Positions 27,938 through 40,074 of a DNA stretch of 64,000 bases are shown here, one piece after another. The notes under the pieces are model-generated. The model was not told the DNA's origin, searched no databases, and worked only from the letters and a program-made list of their open reading frames with translations. The first letter of the stretch is position 1; each line of letters begins with the position of its first letter. Location: the NCBI GenBank assembly GCA_004154925.1, contig QJNS01000208.1, positions 81,952 through 145,951 on the forward strand, in the 5' to 3' direction. The position numbers and the translations under genes are program-made. The stretch comes from Monosporascus cannonballus (lineage: Eukaryota; Ascomycota; Sordariomycetes; Xylariales).

Positions 27938-30900
27938 TAATCTTTCCTTTTCCAGGATTTTTATCGTTAAAGATTATTCCGTTTATTTAGTAATTTCAGT
28001 AAATAATTTTTTTTTATATTTAATATATCGAGTCGTATCGAAAAATCCCGTCTTTATAAACGCATTAACGCTTTTATTTTTTTAAAACGTATTTAACATC
28101 TTAGTTTTAAAATATTTTCTTATTTTCGCTATAAAAAGAAAAATACAAAATGTAGAATTATTCGAAGTTCTTTAAAATATACGTGTTATATTTATTATAA
28201 TGGTCCTTATAATATTTTCGGCCTTTCAGAAATTAAATATTAAAAATTTCTAAATTAAGAAAATTGTTTAAAACGTAAAAAAGAACAAGTTCCCAAAACT
28301 TTACAAACAGCTGCTAACAAATTAAACCGTTTACAAAAACAAAAGCGATTATTCCGTTATCGTAATATCGAAATATTTCGTCATAATATTAAAAGTATGA
28401 AAGCCATAAAGGAATTCGAACATTTCGGAAAAAAGTAAAAGCAATTAAAGGCTGTTATTACGGTTATTACGTTAACGCAAGTCGCGGCCGATTAGCCCGA
28501 TATCTCGGCTATTAATTAATTAACTATTAATTAGAACGTGTCCGTTATTATTAGTAAAGGTTTTTTAATAGACGTTAAGTACTAATAAGATTTTAACGAG
28601 TTTCTAAATATTTTCGAAATCCGAGGATTTTTTTACTTAATTAAATACTAAGTAAATCCGTTTTGTTTTCGTATATCGAAAATTCTTTTCATTTTATATA
28701 TTTATTCGTTTTTTATTTTCATATCGTTTCATGCCGTATATATTTTGATGATATCCGTTATTACTTCGAATAAAATAACATAAAAAATTAAATAAAGTTT
28801 AACGTTTAATAAAGATTTTAATTATTAATTATTTTTTAAGATTTTCTTAATGATCTTACATAGGCCGATATATTTGAAATCGAGTTTTTTATTAGGTTTT
28901 TTATTTAAATATTTTCTAATATTAAAAATGATTTCTCCCTTTTCGAAACTTAATGTTTTTAATTCTTTCTAATTGTAATATTTGCTTATTTAATTGCGTA
29001 CGAATTTTAATTCCGTCTTTATTTCTTAATATAATTATCGTAATTACTTTAACGTAAAAATTATTTTAATAATAATTAAACCGTAATTACATATTTCTTT
29101 TATAAATTTTGGAAATAAAATTGAAATATACCTTTATTAATATTATTTTAATGCTTTTATGATAATTAGTATTATAAGCTAATTATGCGACTAATAACTT
29201 TTTAACTTAATTATTTTATTCGTAATTAATATAATATTGTAAATAAATTTGTAAAATATAAATCGTTCGTTTTATTTATTTGTTTATTTATAATTTAAAT
29301 ATGCTGAGTAACTTATAATTTAAAGTAATTTGTGTTATTAGGTTTTGCTAACATTTAAATCCGAATATCTATTTTCTATTTAAAATAATTTCTATTAATA
29401 ATATGTATAAACTAAAAACAGATTTGAAAAAAATATATATTATTTATTTAGCGTTTGTATTTTTGTAATCTGGTTAAAAATAAGAAAATTTCGTAAATCG
29501 GTCGACGATTACGAAATTATTATCGTAATATATTTTTATGACTGCAATTTTTAATATTGGAAATTTAATAATAGAATCGAATATAATTAAATAGTATGGT
29601 TGTTTTACGACTGTTAATAGCAATTATTTTCTGTATAGTTTATATTATCAAACCTGTAACGCAAATATAGTATTACCGTATAATTTTTTATATTATCAAT
29701 TTTATATTAAAAAGATATATACGTTAAACCCTTTTTAAGGTTTTGTAAATCCCCAGATATTGGTATAATTAATATTCGGATATTTCTTTTACTAAATCAT
29801 TTTGGTATTTTTCTGAAACTTATATTTTATTAGTTTTTTGGCCTTTTATAACATTATCATTATACTGTTAAGTCCTTTAATATATCAAAAGATATTACTC
29901 GAATTATCGCAATTTATCGTAAGCGTAAATATTTTTCTTTAGTAATATCAAATATTATATGGCTAACTTTGACCTATTTTTTCGAAATTTTGTTACTTAT
30001 TTAAGGTATTTACTTTGTTATTTTTTAAATTTTTTCTATAAATAATAACGAAATCGAAATTCGCTATTTCTTTCCTATAACGACATTATCGTTCTATAAA
30101 TTTCCCAATCGTAATAAATCGGATAAGATTTTGATAATCCGTATAAACCTTAATTTGATACAAGTTTCCCTTTACGAAATGTCTAAATTCTCGAAATGCC
30201 GTAATAACAGCCGTAAATTCCTTATTTGGAATAAGGTAATTAAATTCGGTTCCTTTTAACTTATACTAAAAAAATATAATAAGATATAATTTGCTTCAAT
30301 TATTTTATTATTTAATTATTACGCCTAATATATAATCCGAAATATCGGTTTTTAATTTAACGGGGCGGTTTAAATTATATATAATTAATATTAATTTATT
30401 AATAATCGTATTCTTAATATTCTGTAATATGTTTTCCATATCTGGCGTTTATTTAAACCTTTTCTTTTCGTAAAGTTCCTTAAAAGTATAATAATTTTGT
30501 TAAAATTTCGAATAAACTTTTTGTAATACTTGGCGAATTTAAAAAATACCTATATTTTCTTAATTATAGTTAACGTTTGCTATTATATAATTAGAACATT
30601 TTTCTTAAGGTTTATCTTAATATTTTCAGAAATAATAATATATTCCAGATATTTTATTTTTTATTTGTAAAATAACCTTTTTTCTTTATTAATAAATAGC
30701 CTTATATTTTATAAAGTTTAATAAACGTTATAAATGTATTTTATATATACTTTTTCAGTTTTTAAAAAAAATAAAAATGTTATCAAAATAGCAAATGATA
30801 TATATATCGAAATATTTTCATAATACATAATTTATTATTCGTTAAAACGTTATTAATACGTTCGTACATTTCATTAATATAACTTAATATTTAAATAATT

Positions 30901-33900
30901 TGCATTTTATTTTAAAGGTTATTTTTTATTTATATCTTTTTTTAATTTTAATAAGGTTATATTCATCTTTAAAATTAAATGCTATATATTATTTAATTTC
31001 GTAAAGTTCGTTTTATATTTCCGTAATTAAAAGTAATAATATTTGATTTTTAATAGTAATATCGTTTAATTATCGATAATCGACTATAAGTCGTGATTTT
31101 CCATTTTTTTGGTACAAAAAACATAGGGTACTTTATTAATAACTTCGAAAATCGAATATATTTTTTATGGCCGGTTTTCCAGGTATTTTTTGAAAGTACG
31201 TAGTTCGTTTCCGTTAAAAAATATAAATAAGGTAAAACTCCGTTAAAAATCATTTTTTAAAAACTATTTTATAATTTTATTTGCTATATTCTAATTATCT
31301 AGTATCGAATTTCGTTTTAAAAAGCCATTTATATCTACATATTATAATAATATATTAATTAAATTTTCTAATTCTTGGAGTTATTATTATTATTTTAAAT
31401 CGTTATTTAATCACTTTAATTTCGCTTTCATAATAATAACAATACATTATATTCTTCTTCAAGATCCGTTTTTTTAATATTTTATCCCTTTAAATAATAA
31501 GATTTTTGTTGTATTTTTATGGCTATATTTACCATTATTATTAATTACATATTAAAATCTTAATTTCCTTGTTTTTTGTTTATTAATAACGAATAAAATA
31601 AATTTATTCAATTAATCCTTTCGTTAAATAAAATTCCGTTTTAATATAGTTATAATAATCCTAAAATCATATCGTAATTCCCGAATAAAACGATATCAAA
31701 ATTAATTATCTAGTATTATTCTTAAATAAAAATCTCGAAATGATTAATTTTGCGTATAATCTTTCCGTTATCGTAAGCGAATTTCTAAATTTCGGTATTT
31801 ATTATTATATTAGGTTTTAACTTATATTTCTATAGCAATCTAAATTTATTAACCATATTTAGTATAATATAATTTCCGCCTAAAGCTTCGCAATTTATTA
31901 TTGCAGTATATTAATACCTTTTTATTCGTATATACAAAATAATAAAATTATTAACGGCTTTTATCGTCGCGCTTAAAACTCTTTTTAGGAATTCCTTTTA
32001 ACTTCTTTTAGTTTCGTTATTTTGCAGCTTTTTTATAGGTAATTCTTTTCTTTTAATTTTTATTCGATTTTATCGAACGTTGACTATATTTTTTTGTTTA
32101 ACTAGTTAAATTACTATATCCGTTATTATTGTCGGCGTATTATTTATTCGAATTATATTAATTATTTTTAATTTTATTATAATTTTCTTTCTTATTGAGT
32201 AAATTATTTTTTCATATTTGCAATTATATCCCATTACATATAATCTTAGTTATCGTTTTAAAGAGTTTTTATAAATTAACGTATTTTTTAATAATAGTTT
32301 TTATAAAACTCTTTGATAAATATTAATTAAAAATAGAAATCGGTAATAACTTTTTAATAATGCTTTTTTACTCTACGCTAGATTAACCCCTTTTCCGTTT
32401 AATGGTTATATTATTTATAATAATAAAAATGGTGTTCCTATGAACATTACTTTTTTTCGGGCCAGCTTTTTATCTCGGCTAATTATTAAGTATTTTCTGG
32501 AGCTATATATCGAAAATATTAATAGCATTTTTTATCGTTTTTGTTACTTTCGATATAATTTAGAAAATCGAATCCTTTATAATATATACTGGTAGTCTGT
32601 CCGTAAATATATTATTTCTTTTTTTTTGTAATTAGGATATTCTCGTCGCCGACAGTATATAATATATATTTTGTCGCATCGAGTAAAGATTCCGAGACAG
32701 ATTGTTTTGTCCAGTCTTAATATTTGTATAATTATTCTTATAATGCTTCTTATTGGACTTACGATATCTTTTAAACCAGTTTTTTAATTTTTCGTATTAC
32801 TTATTAAAACTTTCGCTATAAAAACCAGATATATATTTAAGCTGAATTATTTTAATAAATTTATTTTCGTCCTTTTAGTTGTTTTTAAATTATTCTTTAA
32901 ATACAGGTTTTCAATTATCGTAACGTGGTTTTTTAGGTGCTTTATATTATGCTACCTTATGTCCTATTTTGTTATAATTGTAATATTTAGTTTAGCGTTA
33001 GTTTTTCTTATAAATAACTTTTACTTCTATGAGTTTTAGTTCTGTATCTTAAAAAATTTTATTACGTCGAAAAACGGTAATACTAATTATATATCGGGAT
33101 TTATTATTTTTTTTTTAGTATTTTTAATACGTTATATATATTATTGATCGTTAATCTTAATTATTAAAACCATATAATCCGATAAATAATTAGGCCAATC
33201 GAATTTAAAAAAAAATTCCTATATTTCTTTTTAGGCCGTCGGAAACCTTAGCTATTAATATTTCTTATTCCTAATTTAATTTAGCGGCTAACCTAATTAG
33301 CACATTGCCGTAACTAGATATTAATGTTTTTTATTGTAATTACTAAATTTGTATTTCGGCTTTTATTTTCTTTATTTATTATTCCGAAAAGTTTTATTAA
33401 TACTTATTCGAATTATTCGTAATTATTATAAATCCTTATTATTTTTCGGTTTCAGTTTTCGATTAGCAAAGTAACGTATTTATTTATAACAAATTCGAAT
33501 CAAATAATCGTATTTCCAATAAATCGTTCGATTATAAGTTTTATTTGTATAATAAACGTAATAAATTAAATAAGAACATATCCGAAATATTTTCGACATC
33601 AGATTAAGAATAATTATAACTTAATTACGATTTTGTCGAAGATTTCTAGCTTAAAAGGCCTAAAGACCTTTATTGGTTCCTTGGTAAAATTTAGCTTAAT
33701 AACCTAACTTATTCGAAAGGGTTTCCCGGCTTCGGATTTTTTTTTAAAAACCTTTTCCAAGCGGTTTAAAAAAAACGTTATAAGATTATTATTGTTTCTT
33801 TCAAGCTGAAAAATGCGTTCGTTTATAGTATCCAGTTGTCGAAAAACCTTTTCGCGAAAAAAGCGAAGTTTTTTCTTTTTCTCCTCGGATTTTATTCCAG

Positions 33901-34015
33901 TGCCCGGATAGTTAAAGACCTGGTAAATAGGCTATTCGGGCTATTTGCTAATAGACATAATATTAATCGATATTGTTCAAAATCTGATAATATTATTAAA
34001 CAAAAATTTGAAACG

Positions 34016-34375
34016 TATAACGGCTACAGGTTTAATCAACTATTAAACCTTAGTTATACGGGTTTATGTTAACAAAAGTATCGTAAAAATCTAAATAATA
34101 TATACAGTAACGTATTACGTCTCGTAATACTAAGGATGCCTTAAATAACGATATTATATTGCAAACTGGTATTATTTAAATTATGGAAATAATAAGCGTA
34201 TATATCCTTATTCTGGCTTAAAATACTTAAACGGCTTAAACCCTTAAGAGGTTTAATGTACTTAGCACCTTAAGACCTTTAAGCTGGTTACGTAATATCT
34301 TAACGGCGGTCGGTGTTTGTCTTTTTCGTAGGCCCGACCGTCCCCAAAGGAGCCAAGACCGTTTAGGTCATAACA
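34016..34375 (-). repeat. LTR H: 5' LTR of E8
   Basis: It is 360 bp, antisense, starting TGTTATGACCTAAACGG and ending at TATA next to the leader. It is about 35 bp shorter than LTR G through a loss in the CTTAAG-rich U3 array. Confidence 0.87.
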
Positions 34376-35571
34376 AGCATGCGTTCTGCCGTATCGATTA
34401 GGGATTCTAGGATAAACCTCTTTCGTTTATTTCTGATATTCTTTCAGCCATTCCTTCAGGGTGTCTTGTTATCTTTTGGACGCTTTCTGGGCCAGCTTCT
34501 TGGCCTTTTGCATTCCATACTGAATCTCCTGTCGTAATGGCCCTTATCCGTGTTGGGCCTGGATTACGTTAATAATTTTGTTGTTATTTTTTTGGATTGT
34601 TCCTAGAGTATCCTTCCGGTACGAGCATCTAGTTATCCTGTCGTGGCTTTTTGGGCTTTTTACAGGTACTTTGGTAATATCCTATTTTGCTACAGTTATG
34701 AGACCTGACTTGGCTCTTATCCCTGCGTTGAACCGTTCCAAGTTCTATGAGTCCTGGCGTCGTACCATGGGATGTAGATATTGTTTCGCGCTTTTTTCCC
34801 TGGTTGGCCGACTGGCCTCTATGCCTTAAAATGTATTATCCTTTTTTTTTCTATACGGCGTTCGTACAACCTATTATTAATCTTAATAACTTCGGTAATA
34901 TACCGATTTAAGGTTCTGAGTTTTAAAAGTTTGATAATCTTATTTTTAACGTTATTCTTTAATTCTTTATAAAATATATAAATTACGTTATCGCTTTTAT
35001 CGTTAATTCACTCGGCCTTAGCTATAAGGTTTTTAAAACTGATAACGTATTTCGAAATAAGTCATTTTTATTATAATTATAAGATTTGCTATATCACCGT
35101 TCGTTTTTCGTCTAAGTTCTTAAAATTGGCCTTTAATTTTTTCTTAAAATTCATATGATTGAAAAAAAAAACTCTAGTAGCTTTTTTTGGTCGGCCTTAA
35201 CGTTTTCCAGGTAATCCCTTATAACTGGCTCACCAGTGCAAAGTATCTCCCGTAATGAAAGCTGTTATAAGAAGAATTTTGAAAGCGAATTTGTTTAAAT
35301 TTTGAAAGCGAAAATATGTTCGTACTTAAATAAGGAATTTTTGAGCGTTTTTTTATTGTAGGGTTAAAGTGTTTTAGCTTTAGATTTTAACGTAATTATT
35401 CGAATTATAATAATAATTATCTATTTTACAAATTGTTAAATTTGCTTTTTAAATTTCTTAATTCTGGCTTAGAATTACGCGATAATAAAGGATGTTTAGA
35501 TATTAGCTAATATCTTAACTAAAAGATATTATTTAAAGTTTAAAGATATTATTAAATAAAAACTTATAATG
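34376..35571 (-). mobile_element. E4 segment 3: proximal gag and leader (antisense), partly RIP-free
   Basis: This continues gag of E4 beyond the E8 insertion. From 34381 to about 34850 base composition is near normal, unlike every other gag copy here. A zinc-knuckle remnant can be read in antisense near 34650-34690 (NCSKIGYYQSTC; the His position is Tyr and the first Cys is gone). From about 34850 to 35571 the sequence is again AT-rich and ends at the leader next to LTR I. Two short plus-strand open stretches at 34578-34972 are antisense to gag and not genes. Confidence 0.75.
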
Positions 35572-35880
35572 TATAACGGCTAAACGGTTTAACCAATTAT
35601 TAAACCTAAGTCGTACGGATTTATGTTAATAAAAGTATTATAAAAGTTTAAGCAATAAATATAATAACGTATTACGTTTCGCAATATTAGGAGCGTTTTA
35701 AGTAACGAAATTATATTATAAGTTAGAATTATTTAAATTATGGAAATAATAAGCGTATATATTTGGATCTTAGTAATATTATTTATCCCTGTTTATTAAA
35801 ACCTTGCTCAGCGATTACTTAGTATTAATCTTTCGTGTTCAGCAGATTTTCGCTGAGCACCCGTTACATAACCTGGAACA
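35572..35880 (-). repeat. LTR I: 5' LTR of E4, with its own U3
   Basis: The inner part (from TATAACGGCTAAACGG) aligns with LTRs G and H to about 35765. The outer 115 bases differ from all other LTRs and are not AT-rich. I place the end at 35880 because the antisense strand then starts TGTTCCAGG; an alternative end is about 35873. The left TSD partner is outside the window, so the end is not confirmed. Confidence 0.65.
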
Positions 35881-36355
35881 ACGTAATTCCTTGGTCCTAG
35901 CTTGACCGTTTCTGCAGGCCAAGTCTGGTTGTGTCGTAACACGGCAGCCGTCTCTTCAGAGAATTCTAGTTCTAAGAGCCTGGCAAGCCTCGGAGGTCTG
36001 GGACCTCATGTCGGTAAAACAGATAGGGGGAGTCGCCGCCGATGGTTCCATAAACACAACTTAGCCAGAGACGTAATCCCACTACGTGAGAAATAGCATA
36101 TGTGCGGCAAACATTACCTAGTATAAAAAACAGAAGCACGAGAGTTACATCAGCTACATAGGTAATGTCGGAGTCAGAGCATACAAACATGTTATTGCCG
36201 TTATAGTAACGGGACCGTCTTCCCACTGCGACCTGTACATCGACCGTAGGAAAATGGGGGAGATTGTAAGGTTGTAGGTTCTACTGGCTTTGCTTATGGT
36301 ATCGTATACGACATACTGCACCACAGTGCGTCAAAACTACATGACCGATTCGTGA
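35881..36355. other. Non-repetitive spacer between E4 and E9
   Basis: This is about 475 bases of ordinary base composition between two RIP-mutated elements. I see no recognisable gene; open stretches on both strands show no domain. It is probably host DNA that once adjoined 43023 and was separated from it by E9. It ends with CGTGA (36351-36355), the left TSD of E9. Confidence 0.55.
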
Positions 36356-36541
36356 TGTCGTGGAATAGGGGTATCTATGTTAGTCATCAAGCTCCCAGCA
36401 CCTCGGAAGAACCTTATTCCGGCTCGCCCACAGTATATAGAGAGCTTTCTAGCCACCGTTCGTTAAAGCTTAATTCTAGCTAGATAATTATTATTTTTAT
36501 ATTTTATATTTTTTTATTTTTCAAATAGCTTAATTGTAATA
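36356..36541. repeat. Left LTR of E9
   Basis: It starts TGTCGTGGAATAGGGG and ends TTGTAATA. Bases 36356-36478 keep near-normal composition and match 42866-42965 well (shared CTCCCAGCACC, GAACCTTATTCCGG, CAGTATATA). From about 36480 the copy switches abruptly to C-to-T changed sequence. Confidence 0.75.
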
Positions 36542-39500
36542 ATTATGAACCCGGTATTTTAATTACGTAAGATAAATACGGTTAAATTAATTATAACCTT
36601 TTTTAATTAAGGCGTAATTATATTTTTATTAATATATCGAATAATCCTATATTTTAAGATATAATTTTTCAAAATCGTTTTAATTATTTTAATTAATATT
36701 TCGTTTTGCATTATAGTATTTTTTATATATAGCGTTTAATACCTTATTACTTTAAAAGATTTTAACGTTAATTTTTTTAAAAAAAACTTTGTATAATTTT
36801 AAACTTCGAAAATTATATTATTAATATTAACGTCCGAAAGTAGATTAAATACTAGACAAATTTCGACGACTAAAAAGAATTTCGAATAAAATAATATCAT
36901 TTTATAAATTTTTAAAAATCGAAAAATAAAGAATGTTTAAAACAAATAAGAAATTAATTTTAAATATTATATAGTAAAGTATTAAAAATAATCGGAACAA
37001 ATTTCGAAAATAAAACGAAAATATAGTAACATATAAATTTATATTAATCTAAAAATAAAAACTAAAATCAATACAAATGTTTAAATTATTTTAGTAATAC
37101 GAAAACTATATATAATTTAAAGTTTAATTCCAAAATTAAAAAGTTAATTCGTTTTTTCGAGATTAAATATTATTATTACAGTGCGTAAAAATAGTATAAA
37201 CTTTTATATTTCATTAAAATAAGTTAAATAAAATTTAATGAATTATATCGGATTTAGTTTTACGTTTCTTTTTGAAACAGTTGATAAAACGTTTCGTTTT
37301 CGATCAAATATAACGTAGATTTACCGAATTAATCAAGAAAAGCCTTTCTAAAAATTTATAAAAAGATTTAAACGGTGTAATAATTAAGTTTCGATTTTAT
37401 ATTACGAAAATATATAAAGGGCTAAAATTAAAACTTTTATAACTTTTATAACTTTAAATAAAAAACTACTTTTTAATACAAGTCTAACGTTATTATTTAA
37501 ATTCGTTTGTTATACAAAATACTTGATAAGAAAAAAATAAAATACTTATTTTTTATATTAAACAATAAATATTCACTAACATCTAGTAAATACATTATAT
37601 TTCATTATATAATTAAGAAACAAATTGTTTATAAAATCCGCTAAGTTTATTTTATAAAATAAGAGGATATTCGAAACTTTCGTTTAAACCTAAATTGGTA
37701 AAGAAATTTTTGTTTTAAAATTTTTTAAATTTCTTAAATAAAAAGACGTTTCGGAAGGAATGGAGAAAATTATCGTTTAATAATAACGATTAATATGGTA
37801 ATATTATTTTGAAATTAAATAATTTTTAAATTTCTATTAATTTTTATTTTAAGTTAATAAGAACTTGTATTATTATTAATTTCGTTAAATATGTTTTAAT
37901 ACTAGTTACTTTAATCGATAGTTACAAATTAAAATATTTAATAAATAATTAAAATGTATTTATTTATAATGTCTTTATATTTAACCTTATATGATAAATA
38001 GTGAAAACAACAATATTTTCCTCTCGGATTAACGATATTAAATAATAAATAATTAAAAAAAGCGTTATTCGGAATTAACGAAAATCAAAATATAATTTTA
38101 ATTTTAAGCATATAATACTCATAATATGTTTTTACGTTAATATTATTTTAAAAGTTTTATTATATGAAGCCAGGATTTAATATTACGATATAATTATTTT
38201 CTTAAAAGAAATAAAATGAACATACTATTATTTCTGCAAAATTTAATCTTATTTATAATTCAATGTTTTTTAAATACCAGCCTTTAGTTTTTATATAAAT
38301 ATTTTATTTATCGTTTTACGAAATTGGATAAATATTTTAATATTTTTATTAATTAATAAAAGAATGTAAAAAGATATAAAGGTATTTTTGGAATAGTTTA
38401 TATCCTGAGATTGAAATAAAATACTTTTACTATTTAAACTTACGTATTTAACGTATATAATATAAAATTATGCGTTAAAAACGTTATTATTAACGATATT
38501 TTATATTTAAAATAAAAAAGATTATATTTATACGTACGTTATTTTAAATAATTTCGAAACGTAAATTATAAAATCGAAAATTTTAATCGTTTATATATAT
38601 TGCGTGAAATTATTATAATTATTTCATAATTTATAATAGTTTTTAATACAATTTAATAATTAAAAGTAAATATAGTAATAAGTCTTTTATTTATAAACTT
38701 AAGTAAAATAACGATATTAAAATAATTATAATAAACGGGTTTAAGATATATTAAAAATAATATGCCTAAAAAGTATTGTATTAAAAATATTTCTTTCGTA
38801 TATTAAACGAGTTAGAAGAAAATAAATAAATAAATTACAAACCAATTAATAAAATCTTTTAAAATATATTCATATGTTCTAAAAAAGCTTTTAATTTAAA
38901 GTAATAAAAGTAATAACGCAATTATATGATATAAATCTAAATTACCTCTATAATCTGCTAACTTTAAACAAAATATTGATTTATTAATTTAAATAATATT
39001 TTTTTAATATAATTCAGTTATTATTAGTACGATTATTGTAAACTTTATATCAAATTAATTTAGAATTGACGTATATAATGCAAGAACACATTCGTTAAAA
39101 AAACAAAAGCGAAAAACAAACCAAGTATTTAAAGTATAATCGAAATTTTATATCAATTATTTAGTAAAATACTAAACTTTTAATATTTATCGAATATAAA
39201 CAAAGAAATCCCGAAAGGTTATTAATATATACAACGATACATATAATAAAAACCATTTTATTAATTACAAATAATATTTTAGTTATAAATAAAACTTTTA
39301 TAAATTAAATCTATATTTTGAAATATTCAATTTAAAAATGTTCTATTTTCGACATATTTAATTTATAAAATAATTTTTATAATAATTATAACGGTTTAAA
39401 AACAATAAAAAACCTTTATTGCTAATATACAAATCTAATAAATCATTAATTAAAAAAGGTAATTTTTAAAATTAAAAACATATAAATAAAGTTAACTTTA

Positions 39501-39599
39501 ATTGTAAATGTTGAACTTTTAAAAATATTTGCTATCTAAAAAAAGAATTTTCAAATATTAATAAAATATATATATATATATATATAATTTAATAATTAA

Positions 39600-39722
39600 T
39601 GTTAAGGCACAGATGAACAAGAATCTAGCCATTATATCATTAAAAGTGGAACGTTATCAGCTCGAGTATTAATCCTCTTGTTCTGCCCTATATATTTACA
39701 GGTGTTTTTTAGAACTGTAACA
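39600..39722. repeat. Left terminal repeat of the miniature element
   Basis: It has TGTTA...TAACA ends and shares with the right repeat the blocks AATCTAGC, AAAAGTG, TTATCA, CTCGAG and CTTGTTCTGC. Most differences are transitions in both directions. Confidence 0.8.
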
Positions 39723-39950
39723 GTAGATCCTTTTTCAGTTATATCGTTCCGATGCAATCAATTAAAAGTTACGAGCCTCTTATCGACAATTATTAAGTGT
39801 TCGGCAATTTTCCATTTGTGCGTCAATTTAAGCCAAATATTCGAATAACTGCGTTAACTGGAAATCCGCCCCGCACCTAATACATTTACGGGGTAAGTTA
39901 GCTGTCCAGTTTAGAAATCGAACGCCTAACTCATAAAAAAGTTGGCAAAT

Positions 39951-40074
39951 TGTTACGACATAGAAAAATAAAAATCTAGCTATTATATTACTAAAAGTGA
40001 AATGTTATCAACTCGAGCACTGACCGCCTTGTTCTGCTTTATATATCTATAAGGTGATACTTAGAAATATAACA
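39951..40074. repeat. Right terminal repeat of the miniature element
   Basis: It starts TGTTACGACA and ends ATATAACA, followed by the TSD ATTAA. It aligns over its full length with 39600-39722. Confidence 0.8.

Larger units (their letters stand above)
27542..34375 (-). mobile_element. E8: full-length antisense Ty3/Gypsy element nested in E4 (TSD AGCAT)
   Basis: E8 is 6834 bp in the minus orientation, with 3' LTR G on the left and 5' LTR H on the right and a perfect TSD, AGCAT, at 27537-27541 and 34376-34380. Excising it rejoins gag of E4 in line with about 18710-18750 of E3. Chromodomain (about 28600), integrase, RNase H, RT (about 30600-31200), protease and gag follow in order. The RT active site, YLDD in E1, E2 and E3, now reads YFDN (near 30780), which G-to-A/C-to-T changes explain. 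It is inactive. Confidence 0.92.
2951..35880 (-). mobile_element. E4: outermost antisense Ty3/Gypsy element, split into three visible pieces
   Basis: The visible pieces are 2951-4786 (end of integrase, integrase and RNase H regions, start of RT), 25425-27541 (RT, protease side, part of gag) and 34376-35880 (rest of gag, leader, 5' LTR). Removing L5 with its nested cargo and E8 makes the pieces join in homology with the other copies. The RT motif YLDD is still readable in antisense at 25649-25660. The 3' end is cut at the chromodomain by E7, so the 3' LTR lies left of the window. E4 is the oldest layer because everything else of the family in this window sits in it. No frame is intact. Confidence 0.8.
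39600..40074. mobile_element. TRIM-like miniature LTR element nested in E9 (TSD ATTAA)
   Basis: It is 475 bp long, with two direct repeats of 123 and 124 bp (39600-39722 and 39951-40074). Each starts TGTTA and ends TAACA, the inverted termini of an LTR. ATTAA flanks both sides (39595-39599 and 40075-40079) as a TSD. The 228-bp middle has no coding capacity and is clearly richer in G+C than the host element. Terminal-repeat retrotransposons in miniature have this layout: short LTRs, tiny interior, movement in trans. A (TA)n tract (39566-39586) abuts the left side. It is unrelated to the other LTRs in the window. Confidence 0.8.

Noticed and set aside
34578..34972. Two overlapping plus-strand open frames of 83 and 63 codons
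   Set aside because: They are antisense to gag of E4 in its less mutated patch and show no domain.
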